A stretch of DNA of 64,000 bases, taken from NCBI RefSeq assembly GCF_006517535.1, contig NZ_VHQH01000040.1:62001-126000 (forward strand). The letters run 5' to 3'. Source of the stretch: Schumannella sp. 10F1B-5-1. Its GTDB lineage: Bacteria > Actinomycetota > Actinomycetes > Actinomycetales > Microbacteriaceae. Each line of letters starts with the position of its first letter. Positions within the stretch are counted from its first letter, which is position 1. The position numbers and the translations under genes are program-made. The notes under the pieces are model-generated. The model did not search any database. It was not told where the DNA came from and was given only the letters and a program-made list of their open reading frames with translations. Below, piece after piece: positions 7,706 through 17,411 of this stretch.

Positions 7706-8902
7706 TCAGGACTTGCGGGCCGTCGCGATGCGGCGCGCCGCCGCATCCACCTGCTTCGCGAACGCCGGATCGCCCTGCGCGTGCGCGACGACCGCGTCGA
7801 TCATCTCTGCGGCCACGCTCGGATCGGCCGAGACCAGCAGCTGGTCGCAGCCGGCGCGCACCGCGAGGATCGCCCGGTCGGCCGGCGCCCACGCCTTCAG
7901 CTGCGCCGTCGCCGACAGGTCGTCGGTCACGATGAGTCCGCGGAAGCCGAGCTGCTTCCGCAGCAGGTCGGTCACGATCGCCGACGAGAACACGGCCGGG
8001 CCGCTCGGATCGATGTTCTGATACACCGCGTTCGACATCATCACCGCCCCCGTCGTGGGCAGCAGGCGGCGGAACACGTCGACGTCGGGCGAGTCGGCGG
8101 TCACCGCGGTGTCGACCACGTCGGTCGCGGTGTCGGTGTTCGCGGTGACGCGGCCGAGCCCGGGGAAGTGCTTGATCACCGGCTCGACACCGGAGGCGCG
8201 CATCCCCGTCGCGACGGCGCCCGCGTGCGCGACGATCGTGTCGGGGTCGTAGCCGTACTCGCGGTCGTAGCCGCCGATCGGCGGGTTCGCCCCGGCCTGC
8301 TCCGGCGAGCCGACCAGGTCGGCCACGGGAGCCAGGTTCATCGTGACGCCGGCCGACTTCAGCTCGGCGCCCCAGGTGCGAGCCGATGCCTCCAGGGCGC
8401 CCGGGTCGGTCGTCCCCTGATCGACGGCCGAGGGGATCTCGCTGAAGCCGGGGCCACGCAGCACCTGCACCTGGCCGCCCTCCTGATCGGTCGCGACGAC
8501 GAGCGGGATGCCGTTGTCGCCGGTCGCCGGCGCGATGCCGGTGAACTGGGCCACCAGCTGCGCGGTCGCCGCCGTTCCCGCCCGGGAGCGCCCGGCCAGG
8601 AAGACGCCGCGCACGGCGCGGTTCGTCACGGCGTCGAGCGTCGCGGGGTCGGCGCCGGTCGCCGGGGTGCCGACGAGGAAGAGGAGTCCGACCCGCTGCT
8701 GCAGCGTCAGGTCGGCGATCGGGTCGGGCGTCGGCGAGGGCGACGGGCGGCTGGATGCGGAGGGTTTCGGGGATGCCGTGCCGCCGTTGCCATCGCTGCC
8801 GGCGCCCGAGCAGGCGGTCAGCGCGGCCACGGCGCCGAGGGCGACGACGGCCGCGACGAGGCGGAGGGATCTGCGGGTGGGGGAGCCGAGCATCCCGACC
8901 AT
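7706..8902 (-). CDS. Glycoside hydrolase family 3 lipoprotein (LpqI/NagZ-like)
   Basis: A 398-residue lipoprotein with a GH3 N-terminal TIM barrel, of the beta-N-acetylglucosaminidase type that acts in cell-wall recycling. The signal peptide ends in lipobox LTAC with Cys31 as the lipid anchor. A Ser/Pro-rich linker follows to residue 60. Barrel motifs are TDQEGG (138-143), KHFPG (244-248) and the nucleophile region GLIVTDDLS near 322-330. The His/Asp dyad loop of canonical NagZ (KHFPGHGDT..DSH) is replaced by KHFPGLGRVTANTDT, as I recall for mycobacterial LpqI. The enzyme should sit on the outer face of the membrane. It is convergent with the TetR operon. Confidence 0.9.
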   Translation of the reverse strand: MVGMLGSPTRRSLRLVAAVVALGAVAALTACSGAGSDGNGGTASPKPSASSRPSPSPTPDPIADLTLQQRVGLLFLVGTPATGADPATLDAVTNRAVRGVFLAGRSRAGTAATAQLVAQFTGIAPATGDNGIPLVVATDQEGGQVQVLRGPGFSEIPSAVDQGTTDPGALEASARTWGAELKSAGVTMNLAPVADLVGSPEQAGANPPIGGYDREYGYDPDTIVAHAGAVATGMRASGVEPVIKHFPGLGRVTANTDTATDVVDTAVTADSPDVDVFRRLLPTTGAVMMSNAVYQNIDPSGPAVFSSAIVTDLLRKQLGFRGLIVTDDLSATAQLKAWAPADRAILAVRAGCDQLLVSADPSVAAEMIDAVVAHAQGDPAFAKQVDAAARRIATARKS

Positions 8903-9066
8903 TGTGCTCGACGGCGCCCCGGGCCGCGCACGTCACCTGGGCATCCGCTTCGTCGCCGGAGCGACCCCTGTCGCCGCGCCGCCGGCGGGCGTAGTGTGCC
9001 CGGCACAGGACGCGGACGTCCCCGCTCCGCGCCCACTGCGTGACCGCTGCGACGAAGGAGCACCGC

Positions 9067-9279
9067 ATGAGCACCTCGACCATGACCCGACAGACCTGGG
9101 TGGCCTTCGGCCCCGCCGGAGCGGTCGGATCGATCCACCGCACCGATGACGGATTCCTCGTGAAGATGGTGTCCGACGGCCGGTTCCGCGGCGTCTACCC
9201 GACGCTCAACGTCGCGAAGGGCGCGCTGCACGCCGCGATGAAGCCGGGCTCGGACTGGCCGGAGTTCCGCGAGCACTGA
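9067..9279 (+). CDS. Small conserved actinobacterial protein
   Basis: A 70-residue protein with a compact core: QTWVAFGPAGAVGSIHRTDDG, then VKMVSDGRFRGVYPTLNVAKGAL, ending in KPGSDWPEFREH. It appears to be a single small beta-rich domain. The start ATG at 9067 has a strong ribosome binding site, AAGGAG, 6 bases upstream. A second ATG at 9082 is less well placed. I recognise the pattern as a short protein common in Microbacteriaceae, without a proven function. Confidence 0.75.
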   Translation: MSTSTMTRQTWVAFGPAGAVGSIHRTDDGFLVKMVSDGRFRGVYPTLNVAKGALHAAMKPGSDWPEFREH

Positions 9280-9430
9280 GGCCCGCAGGACCTGAGGCTC
9301 GGCGGGCTCCGATGTCCCGCCGGGACTCTGGTCCCCGCCTCTCCTCCCCAGACGCCGATCGGCGCGGGTCATCCACGGATGCGCCCCGCGACGGTCGGCG
9401 TCGTCGTGCGTCCGGGCAGGCTGAGGTCAT

Positions 9431-9473
9431 CGGATGCCGGGCGGACTTCCCGGCACGAGCGGCCCGGCATCCG
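9431..9473. other. Long perfect hairpin upstream of ssb
   Basis: CGGATGCCGGGC (9431-9442) and GCCCGGCATCCG (9462-9473) are perfect 12-base arms around a 19-base loop. It lies in the 270-base gap between the small conserved gene and ssb, about 76 bases before the ssb start. It could end the upstream transcript, although no T-run follows, or form part of the ssb leader. Confidence 0.55.
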
Positions 9474-9549
9474 ACCCGCGATCGGCCGGCGCCGTCGGCG
9501 ACGCGGTCGAACCCGCTCGCGCGGAGCCAGCGGAGCCAGGAGGAACGCC

Positions 9550-10095
9550 ATGACCGACACCATCACGCTCACCGGACTCGTGGGCACCAAGCCCCGCCAC
9601 GTCAGCACGGGCGACGGCCTCGACATCACGTCGTTCCGCCTCGCGACGACGCACCGGCGCTTCGACCGCGCCGAGCGCAAGTGGGTCGACGCCGGCACCA
9701 ACTGGTTCACCGTGACCGCCTTCCGCACCCTCGCGACGAACGCCGAGCTCTCGCTGCAGACCGGGCAGCGCGTCATCGTCACCGGACGGCTGAAGCTGCG
9801 CGACTGGACGACCGACGAGAAGTCGGGCACGTCGGTCGAGATCGAGGCCGAGGCGATCGGGCACGACCTGAGCTGGGGCAGCAGCGTCTACACGCGCAGC
9901 GTCACGGGGAGCGGCGGCTCGCGTTCCGGCGACGACGCCGGCGTCGGCTCGGCGGGAGACGGCAGCGTCTCGGCCGACGCGCTGTCGGCCGACGCCGCGG
10001 GCGGGGTGGATGCGGACGGCTGGGCCTCGCCCGGAGCACTCTCCGACACGGCCGGGGTGGGCGCCGCGACCGACGAGGTGCCGCTGCCGTTCTGA
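9550..10095 (+). CDS. Single-stranded DNA-binding protein (secondary SSB)
   Basis: A 181-residue SSB. The OB-fold covers about residues 1-112 (ITLTGLVGTKPRHV, ITSFRLATTHRRFDRAERKW, NWFTVTAFRTLATNAELSL, GQRVIVTGRLKLRDW). A Gly/Ser/Ala-rich disordered tail follows and ends in DEVPLPF, the acidic tip that recruits partner proteins. It is not next to rpsF/rpsR as the main ssb usually is. It is therefore likely to be the second paralogue that actinobacteria use in competence, sporulation-like stages or stress. Its ribosome binding site AGGAGGAA is strong. Confidence 0.9.
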   Translation: MTDTITLTGLVGTKPRHVSTGDGLDITSFRLATTHRRFDRAERKWVDAGTNWFTVTAFRTLATNAELSLQTGQRVIVTGRLKLRDWTTDEKSGTSVEIEAEAIGHDLSWGSSVYTRSVTGSGGSRSGDDAGVGSAGDGSVSADALSADAAGGVDADGWASPGALSDTAGVGAATDEVPLPF

Positions 10096-10174
10096 GGGCG
10101 GCGCGCCGAGGCCCGGCACGTAGACTCGTCGCGGCCCGCGCCGTCGCGCGGATGCCGCGACGAGACGGGGGACC

Positions 10175-10672
10175 ATGCCGCACACCGCCACCGCGCGCCA
10201 CCGAGTGGGCGTCGCGATCGGATCCGGCACCGCCGCCGTCGCTCTCGCCGGAGTGCTGCTCACCGGGCTCGCCGGCTGCACGCCGTCCTCGCCCGAGCCG
10301 AGCTCGTCGCCGAAGCCCAGCGCCTCGGCGTCCGCGTCCGCGGCGCCGAAGCTCGACCCGACCGGCGACGCCGCCGACAACAAGGCCTACTTCGATTCCG
10401 TCAACCAGAAGCTGATCGCCGCCGGCGGCACGCTCGACGGTCGCGCCTTCATCGACGACCTCGTGAAGGCGGGCTTCGACAAGGCCGCGATGGAGGTGAC
10501 CGCCGACACCACGGCGGTCGGGCTGAAGGCCGACAACATCCAGTTCTCGGTCAAGCTCGGGGTCACCTGCCTGATCGGGCAGTACGGCAACATCGGCTAC
10601 GCCTCCACCACAGCGCCCGCGCTCGACACCGGCACCTGCCTCGTCGGCCAGACCCGCGCGATCGACTGGTAG
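10175..10672 (+). CDS. DUF6993 lipoprotein
   Basis: A 165-residue lipoprotein. The signal peptide ends in LAGC with Cys35. A Ser/Pro/Ala-rich linker runs to about residue 58. A compact extracytoplasmic domain then contains YFDSVNQKLIAAGG, GFDKAAMEVTADTTAVGL, FSVKLGVTCLIGQYG and LDTGTCLVGQTRAIDW. The two domain cysteines (in TCLIG and TCLVG) could form a disulfide. The C-terminal signature fits DUF6993, a Microbacteriaceae-enriched family of unknown role. It lies directly upstream of ettA on the same strand, with a hairpin in between. Confidence 0.85.
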   Translation: MPHTATARHRVGVAIGSGTAAVALAGVLLTGLAGCTPSSPEPSSSPKPSASASASAAPKLDPTGDAADNKAYFDSVNQKLIAAGGTLDGRAFIDDLVKAGFDKAAMEVTADTTAVGLKADNIQFSVKLGVTCLIGQYGNIGYASTTAPALDTGTCLVGQTRAIDW

Positions 10673-10688
10673 CCGCAGCGCAGCCCGT

Positions 10689-10715
10689 GCTGACCGTCGC
10701 CCGGGCACGGTCAGC
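10689..10715 (+). terminator. Hairpin between DUF6993 gene and ettA
   Basis: GCTGACCGT and ACGGTCAGC are perfect 9-base arms around a 9-base GC-rich loop. It starts 17 bases after the DUF6993 stop. There is no clear T-tract, so it is either a GC-type terminator or a leader hairpin of ettA. Confidence 0.5.
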
Positions 10716-10746
10716 CCTCATCCCCTCGCGAAACTAGGATCGGAAC

Positions 10747-12429
<1,683 letters not shown>

Positions 12430-12470
12430 TCGCGCGCAGTTGAGCGCCCCGGCGGACATGCCGGACACGA

Positions 12471-12502
12471 AGAAGGGCGGGCCCGATCGGGTCCGCCCTT
12501 CT
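12471..12502. terminator. Bidirectional terminator between ettA and the ABC importer operon
   Basis: Two 16-base arms, AGAAGGGCGGGCCCGA and TCGGGTCCGCCCTTCT, pair with one G-T wobble. It lies between two convergent genes, with AAG on one side and CTT on the other, so it can serve both strands. Confidence 0.8.
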
Positions 12503-12530
12503 CGCTGTGCGGATCAGTCCGCCACGAGGA

Positions 12531-13436
12531 TCAGTCCTCGAGGATGCCCGTGTAGGCCTTCGGGTTCTTCGCGAGCCACGCGTCGATCGCGTCGGCCTCT
12601 TCGCCCTTGTCGTACTGGTTCACGACGGTGTCCTCGAGCGAGCCGTACTGGTCGTCGTCGAGCTTGATGTTCTTGATGTAGTCGGCCGCCTCGGGGAACT
12701 CGTCCGAGAAGCCCTTCGTCGCGAGGAAGTGCAGTCCCTCCGACTCGCCCATGGCGCCCTTCGGGTCCTTCAGCGTCTTCACGTCGAACGAGGAGTTCGC
12801 CCAGAACGGCGTCCACAGGGTGACGACGATGTCCTTCTTGTCGTCGATCGCCTTCTGCAGCTCGGTCAGCATCGCGGCCGTCGACGAGGTGACCAGCTCA
12901 TAGTCGCCGTCGAGGCCGTACTCCGGCATCATCGAGTCCTTCGTCACGCCGGTGAGTCCGGCGCCCGGCTCGATGCCGTAGATCTTGCCGTCGAACTTCT
13001 TCGCGTTGCCGGCGAGCTCGTCGATCGAGTCGATGTCGGTGTAGCTCGGCACCGCGATCGTGAGCTTCGCGTTGTCGTAGTAGGTGTCGAGATCCTCGAT
13101 GTCGTCGCCGTACTTCTTCATGTAGGCCGCGTGGGTCACCTCAGGCCACGCCGACGGGTAGATGTCGACGTCGCCGTTCGCGAGTCCCGTGTAGAGCGGG
13201 GCCGCCTCGGTGAGCTCCTTCATCTCGACGTCGTAGCCGATCTTCTCCAGCTGGTCCTGCAGCAGGTAGGCGGTGCTGAGTCCGTCCGTCCAGCTGGGGA
13301 TGTAGCCGAGGGTGATCGTGCCGAGGTCGCCGTCCGAGCCGGCGTCGTCCGATCCGGACGAGCAGGCCGCGAGGCCGAGTGCCACGGATGCGGCGGCCGC
13401 GAGCGCGATGCCGCGGCGGAGACGTGAGGTCGTCAT
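12531..13436 (-). CDS. Glycine betaine/proline-type ABC transporter substrate-binding lipoprotein
   Basis: A 301-residue OpuAC/ProX-like binding protein. Signal peptide with lipobox LAAC (Cys25), then SSGSDDAGSDGD linker. The domain begins LGTITLGYIPSWTDGLSTAY and contains the aromatic residues typical of quaternary-ammonium ligand boxes (PSWTDG, PSAWPEVTHAAYMKKYG, VTLWTPFWA). It delivers ligand to the downstream-numbered permease and ATPase genes, which precede it in the operon. A small GTCCC-CGAA-GGGAC hairpin in the 58-base gap before its start may raise its expression relative to the permease. Ligand could be glycine betaine, proline betaine, carnitine or choline. Confidence 0.92.
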   Translation of the reverse strand: MTTSRLRRGIALAAAASVALGLAACSSGSDDAGSDGDLGTITLGYIPSWTDGLSTAYLLQDQLEKIGYDVEMKELTEAAPLYTGLANGDVDIYPSAWPEVTHAAYMKKYGDDIEDLDTYYDNAKLTIAVPSYTDIDSIDELAGNAKKFDGKIYGIEPGAGLTGVTKDSMMPEYGLDGDYELVTSSTAAMLTELQKAIDDKKDIVVTLWTPFWANSSFDVKTLKDPKGAMGESEGLHFLATKGFSDEFPEAADYIKNIKLDDDQYGSLEDTVVNQYDKGEEADAIDAWLAKNPKAYTGILED

Positions 13437-13459
13437 GGGGTGTTCCTCTCTGGGTGGAT

Positions 13460-13473
13460 GTCCCCGAAGGGAC
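13460..13473 (-). other. Intra-operon stem-loop before the binding-protein gene
   Basis: GTCCC-CGAA-GGGAC forms a short stem with a stable tetraloop between the permease stop and the binding-protein start. Such hairpins often stabilise the downstream binding-protein mRNA in ABC operons. The role is inferred. Confidence 0.45.
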
Positions 13474-13494
13474 GGTGCAGGTCGGATGCGGTGA

Positions 13495-14391
13495 TCAGGC
13501 GGCGCGGGCCACGGCGCGGCCGCGATCCCCGCGGCGCAGCAGCGACAGCAGGGAGCCGCGCGAGGGCGTGCTCGAGCCGAGAGCGGAGGTGACGCGGTCG
13601 AGGAAGATCGCGAGCACGACCACGCTCAGGCCCGCCTCCACTCCCTCGCCCACCTGCAGCGTCGAGATCGCCGAGACGACGATCTTGCCCAGGCCATCAG
13701 CGCCGGCGATGCCCGCGACGACGGCCATCGACAGGGCGAGCATGATCACCTGGTTGATGCCGGACATGATCGTGCGGCTGGCGAGCGGGAGCTGGATCCC
13801 GAACAGGATCTGGCGCGGCGTCGCACCGAAGGCCTGGCCGGCCTCGACCTTCTCGCGGTCGACGCCGCGGATGCCGAGCTCGGTGAGTCGCACGCCGGGC
13901 GGCAGCGAGAAGATGATCGTCGAGACCACGCCCGGCACGACGCCGATGCTGAAGAAGATCACGGTCGGGATCAGGTAGACGAACGCCGGCATCGTCTGCA
14001 TGAAGTCGAGCACCGGGCGCAGGATCGCGCTGGCGACGTGACTGCGTGCCGCGAGCACGCCGAGCGGCACGGCGATCACGATCGTGATCACGGTGGCGAT
14101 GAGCACGAGCGAGAGCGTCTGCAGAGCGGGGACCCACATGTCCATCGCGACGACGAACAGCATCGACAGCAGCGTGCCGACGCCGAGCTTCCACGAGCGC
14201 ACGAACCAGCCGATCAGCGCGAACAGCACCACGAGCACGAGCACGGGGACGGCCGTCAGCGCGTCGGTCAGGCCGTCGACGAGCGTCTCGAGACCGACGT
14301 CGATCCCGTCGAGCAGTCCGCCGAGGTTGTCCTTGACCCAGTCGAAGCCGTCGGCGACCCAGTCGCCCACGGGGATGCGGAACCAGTCCAT
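13495..14391 (-). CDS. Glycine betaine/proline-type ABC transporter permease
   Basis: A 298-residue OpuAB/ProW-like permease. An N-terminal segment (MDWFRIPVGDWVADGFDWVK) precedes about six membrane helices. The coupling loop with the EAA motif reads VEAGQAFGATPRQILFGIQLPLA, quoted in parts: EAGQAFGATPRQILF. PAFVYLIPTVIFFSIGVVPG is typical of the quaternary-ammonium importers. It starts within the ATPase stop (TGATG, one-base overlap), so the two are coupled. It works in the cytoplasmic membrane with the ATPase and the lipoprotein. Confidence 0.92.
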   Translation of the reverse strand: MDWFRIPVGDWVADGFDWVKDNLGGLLDGIDVGLETLVDGLTDALTAVPVLVLVVLFALIGWFVRSWKLGVGTLLSMLFVVAMDMWVPALQTLSLVLIATVITIVIAVPLGVLAARSHVASAILRPVLDFMQTMPAFVYLIPTVIFFSIGVVPGVVSTIIFSLPPGVRLTELGIRGVDREKVEAGQAFGATPRQILFGIQLPLASRTIMSGINQVIMLALSMAVVAGIAGADGLGKIVVSAISTLQVGEGVEAGLSVVVLAIFLDRVTSALGSSTPSRGSLLSLLRRGDRGRAVARAA

Positions 14392-15689
14392 CAGCGTGCC
14401 TCCTCGGTCTTCGGATCCTGTTCGTCGACGAACGTGGCGCGGGCCTCGCTCGTCGCCAGCACCTCGTCGATGACCGTCGGCGGCACCGGGATCGTCAGTT
14501 CGCCGGTCGCGGTCGTGCCGGGACCGAGGGCCGCCAGCAGCGTCACGCGGGGGATGACCCCGACGAGGCGCTCCTCGGCGTCGGTCACGGCGAGCGGCAC
14601 CTCCGACTCGACGGCGGGCACGAAGAGGTCGATGAGCGGGCTGTCGGCCGCGACGGCGTGCGGAGCGGGACGGATGACACCCTCGAGCGACGACTCGCCG
14701 CGCTGCACCAGGCGCACCGCATCCCGGTCGCGCACGATGCCGACGAGGCGGCGGTCGCGCGAGGTGACGTAGACGGCGGAGGCGCGCTCGTCGCGCATGG
14801 TCTTCAGCGCGGTCCGGGGACCGGCGGAGCTCGACACCACGACGCGGGCGCGTTCCATGACGTTGCCCGCGGTGAGCACGCGGGCGCGGTCGACGTCCTG
14901 CACGAACTGCTCGACGTAGTCGTTCGCCGGGTCGGTCAGGATGTCCTCGGGCGTGCCGATCTGCACGATGCGCCCGTCGCGCATGACCGCGATCCGGTCG
15001 CCGAGGTGCATGGCCTCGTTGAGGTCGTGGGTGATGAAGACGATCGTCTTGCCGAGGGTGGCCTGCAGCTCGAGCAGCTGGTCTTGCATCTCGCGGCGGA
15101 TCAGCGGATCGAGGGCGCTGAACGCCTCGTCCATGAGCAGGATGTCGGTGTCGGCGGCGAGGGCGCGGGCGATTCCCACGCGCTGCTGCATGCCGCCCGA
15201 CAGCTCGGAGGGCAGCGCATCCCGCCACTCGGCGAGCCCGACGAGCTCGATGACCTCGCCGGCGCGGCGGGTGCGCTCGGCGACGGGCGTGCCGCGCAGC
15301 TCGAGGCCGTAGGCGACGTTGTCGAGCACGGTGCGGTGCGGCAGCAGTGCGAAGTGCTGGAAGACCATCGACACGCGCTCGCGGCGGATCTCGCGCAGCT
15401 TCGCCGGCGCGGCGCCGGTCAGCTCGGCGTCGCCGACGTGCACGTGACCCGAGGTCGCGTCGAGCAGGCCGTTGAGCATGCGGATGAGGGTCGACTTGCC
15501 CGAGCCGGAGAGGCCCATCACGACGAAGATCTCGCCGGGCTGCACCTCGAACGAGGCGTCGATGACGGCGGCGGTTCCGGGGATGTCGGCGCGCGAGGCG
15601 CCGTCGGCGAGACGCCGGACGGACTCCTCGGCGCCGCGGCCGAACACCTTGTAGAGGTTCTGCACGCGGAGTGCGGGGGCTGTGGTCAT
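14391..15689 (-). CDS. Glycine betaine/proline-type ABC transporter ATP-binding protein with CBS domains
   Basis: A 432-residue OpuAA/ProV-like ATPase. Walker A GLSGSGKST is near 59-67, signature LSGGMQQRVGIARALA, Walker B ILLMDEAFSALDP, and the H-loop IVFITHDLNEA. The C-terminal 160 residues form paired CBS domains (ASAVYVTSRDRRLVGIVRDR and EVPLAVTDAEERLVGVIPRV), which in OpuA-type importers sense ionic strength or cyclic di-AMP. It is the first gene of the operon ATPase-permease-binding protein. A leader of up to about 300 bases lies upstream. Confidence 0.93.
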   Translation of the reverse strand: MTTAPALRVQNLYKVFGRGAEESVRRLADGASRADIPGTAAVIDASFEVQPGEIFVVMGLSGSGKSTLIRMLNGLLDATSGHVHVGDAELTGAAPAKLREIRRERVSMVFQHFALLPHRTVLDNVAYGLELRGTPVAERTRRAGEVIELVGLAEWRDALPSELSGGMQQRVGIARALAADTDILLMDEAFSALDPLIRREMQDQLLELQATLGKTIVFITHDLNEAMHLGDRIAVMRDGRIVQIGTPEDILTDPANDYVEQFVQDVDRARVLTAGNVMERARVVVSSSAGPRTALKTMRDERASAVYVTSRDRRLVGIVRDRDAVRLVQRGESSLEGVIRPAPHAVAADSPLIDLFVPAVESEVPLAVTDAEERLVGVIPRVTLLAALGPGTTATGELTIPVPPTVIDEVLATSEARATFVDEQDPKTEEAR

Positions 15690-16093
15690 GCGGTGTGGTG
15701 CTCCGTGATCCGGGCACGCCGAAGAAGCCCGCTCGCGCGGGCGCCGGCGAGCCGGTCATCTGCATCGCGGTCCGGGTGGGCGGCCATCCAGCGGCAGAGC
15801 CACATCGCGGTTCGCTAGGGCGTCGCCGCGGGGCCACCGGGGGCCGGGTCACCATACGCATCCGGGCTGGCGCCCGAGGTCGCGGACCTGGTCGGTTCGT
15901 CTCCGGATGGGTGGTTCTGGGGTGATTCTCGGCTCAGGAGACGTTCCACCGTAACAACGGGGCTGCGGCGGCCGCCAATCCGATGGCGGGCGGATTCGTG
16001 CCCCGGACGGGGGTGGAACCGGCGGTACGGCCCGTCTTTTCAGTGGTTCTCGACGGATAGAGTCGTTACGACTCCGTTACGAGAGGATGCGCC
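15690..16093. promoter_or_regulatory. Divergent intergenic region: osmolyte-importer leader and thioesterase promoter
   Basis: 404 bases without a convincing gene. On the minus side, close to the importer start, a GCCCGC-TCGC-GCGGGC hairpin (15727-15742) lies 38 bases before the ATG. The octamer CGCGATG is repeated in the leader about 43 bases apart. I cannot match it to a known riboswitch. On the plus side, GAGTCG-TTA-CGACTC (16060-16074) is a perfect inverted repeat 20 bases before the thioesterase ATG and may be an operator or promoter element. Confidence 0.5.
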
Positions 16094-16573
16094 ATGACCC
16101 GTCTGCACGTGCCGATCCGGCTGCGCTGGAACGACCTCGACGCCTACGGCCACGTCAACAACGCGGCGATGCTCGTGCTGCTCGAGGAGGCGCGCATCCA
16201 GGCCTTCTGGGCGACGGACGCCGACGGCGCCGAGTCCGCCGTCGGCGCGACGACCGCGGTGCTCGACGGTCGTCCCGGTGCCGCCACGATGACGCTGATC
16301 GGGCGGCAGGAGGTCGAGTACCTCGCGCCGATTCCGTATCTGCGGCGTCCGCTCGACGTGCAGCTCTGGCTCGGCCACCTCGGCGGCGCGAGCCTCGAGG
16401 TCTGCTACTAGGTGCACGCGCCCGAGGGCGACGAGCCCGTGCTCTACGCCAAGGCGGCGACGACGATCGTGCTCGTGGATGCGGCGAGCGGTCGCCCGCG
16501 CCGCATCACCGAGTCGGAGCGCGCCGCCTGGACGCCGTTCAGCGAGGCGCCGATCGAGTTCCGGCGGCGCTGA
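16094..16573 (+). pseudogene. Acyl-CoA thioesterase (hotdog fold) interrupted by in-frame TAG
   Basis: The frame encodes a 4HBT-type thioesterase. It starts MTRLHVPIRLRWNDLDAYGH, with the catalytic-region motif RWNDLDAYGHVNN near residues 10-22. It runs for 105 residues to a TAG at 16409. The same frame then continues without change (VHAPEGDEPVLYAKAATTIV, then RPRRITESERAAWTPF) to a TGA at 16571, for a natural length of about 159. Family members have an acidic residue where the stop stands (CYEV), so one GAG to TAG change explains it. The N-terminal fragment lacks the last beta strands and is probably not functional unless the stop is suppressed. Confidence 0.85.
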
Positions 16574-16637
16574 GCGGATCCGTGCCGATCGCGGCGGGCC
16601 GACGTCCCTGACGCCGACCCGCCGCGCGGGCACCCCC

Positions 16638-17411
16638 TCAGCCGAAGTACTGGTGCACGGGCGTGAAGCTGATGCGATCGCCGGTGACGCCGACCATGCC
16701 GAGCGTCACGCGCAGCAGCTGCGGCGGCAGCTCGTCTTCGGGCAGCGGCGTCTGCGCTCCCAGCGTGAGGCCCTCCCCGCCCGGCCCGGTCGCGCTCAGC
16801 GAGTCGAGGTAGACGACGACGTGGCCGTGCAGCTCCATGCGTCCGGACTGCGTGACCAGCGCATCCCCGCCCTTCTCGTGCTTCACGTCGAGCACGAAGT
16901 CGTCGATCGCGATCGAGTCGACCTCGAGCTTCAGCACCGGCGTGCGGGATCCGTCCGCGAGCGGCACCGTCACCAGGCTGAGCCCCTTCAGGCCGGTGAA
17001 CGACAGCGAGGAGCCGGAGAGCTGAGCCGCCGGCAGCGTCATCACGGGCGCGGAGGGATCGGCGATCGCCTCGGCCGGCGTCGATGGCGCCGGGCTCGGC
17101 GTGCCGCCGGAGCCGGAGCCGCCCGACCCGGGCAGCCCGGGCACCGTCGGAAGACCCGGGATCGGCGAGCCGGGGGAGGGGCTGGGCGTCGACCCGCCCG
17201 ATCCGCCGGAACCCCCGGATCCGCCGGATCCGGAGCAGTCCATCAGCAGCGGGATGCAGAACTCGGCCCGCTCGGGTCCGGCCGCCTGCGCGGGCGCGAC
17301 ACCGAGGCCGAGCAGCGCGATCACGCCGAGCAGCGCGGCGCCGATCATCCCGACGCGGCGACGACCGGGGACGCGCTGCGACCCGCCGTCGCGACGGCCA
17401 CGGCCGCTCAC
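16638..17411 (-). CDS. Secreted protein of the DUF6230/DUF6114 operon
   Basis: A 257-residue exported protein of unknown function. GTG start overlaps the DUF6114 stop by four bases (GTGA). The signal sequence (VGMIGAALLGVIALLGLG, then APAQAAG) should be cleaved near residue 43. Two cysteines (FCIPLLMDC) are followed by a long Gly/Ser/Pro linker to about residue 115. The C-terminal domain of about 140 residues contains LSLVTVPLADGSRTPVLKLE and DELPPQLLRVTLGMVGVTGD. It resembles the beta-rich domain of the upstream DUF6230 protein in its repeated LKLEVDSIAIDDF pattern. The operon context suggests a cell-surface complex. Confidence 0.75.
   Translation of the reverse strand: MSGRGRRDGGSQRVPGRRRVGMIGAALLGVIALLGLGVAPAQAAGPERAEFCIPLLMDCSGSGGSGGSGGSGGSTPSPSPGSPIPGLPTVPGLPGSGGSGSGGTPSPAPSTPAEAIADPSAPVMTLPAAQLSGSSLSFTGLKGLSLVTVPLADGSRTPVLKLEVDSIAIDDFVLDVKHEKGGDALVTQSGRMELHGHVVVYLDSLSATGPGGEGLTLGAQTPLPEDELPPQLLRVTLGMVGVTGDRISFTPVHQYFG

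Noticed and set aside
9431-9473. Member of the family B repeats
   Set aside because: It contains CGGATG, but its arms (CGGATGCCGGGC) differ and the total length is 43 bases.
14392-15861. Very long minus-strand open frame joined to the importer permease
   Set aside because: It is Arg/Ala-rich shadow translation of the ATPase gene. The permease itself starts at ATG 14391.
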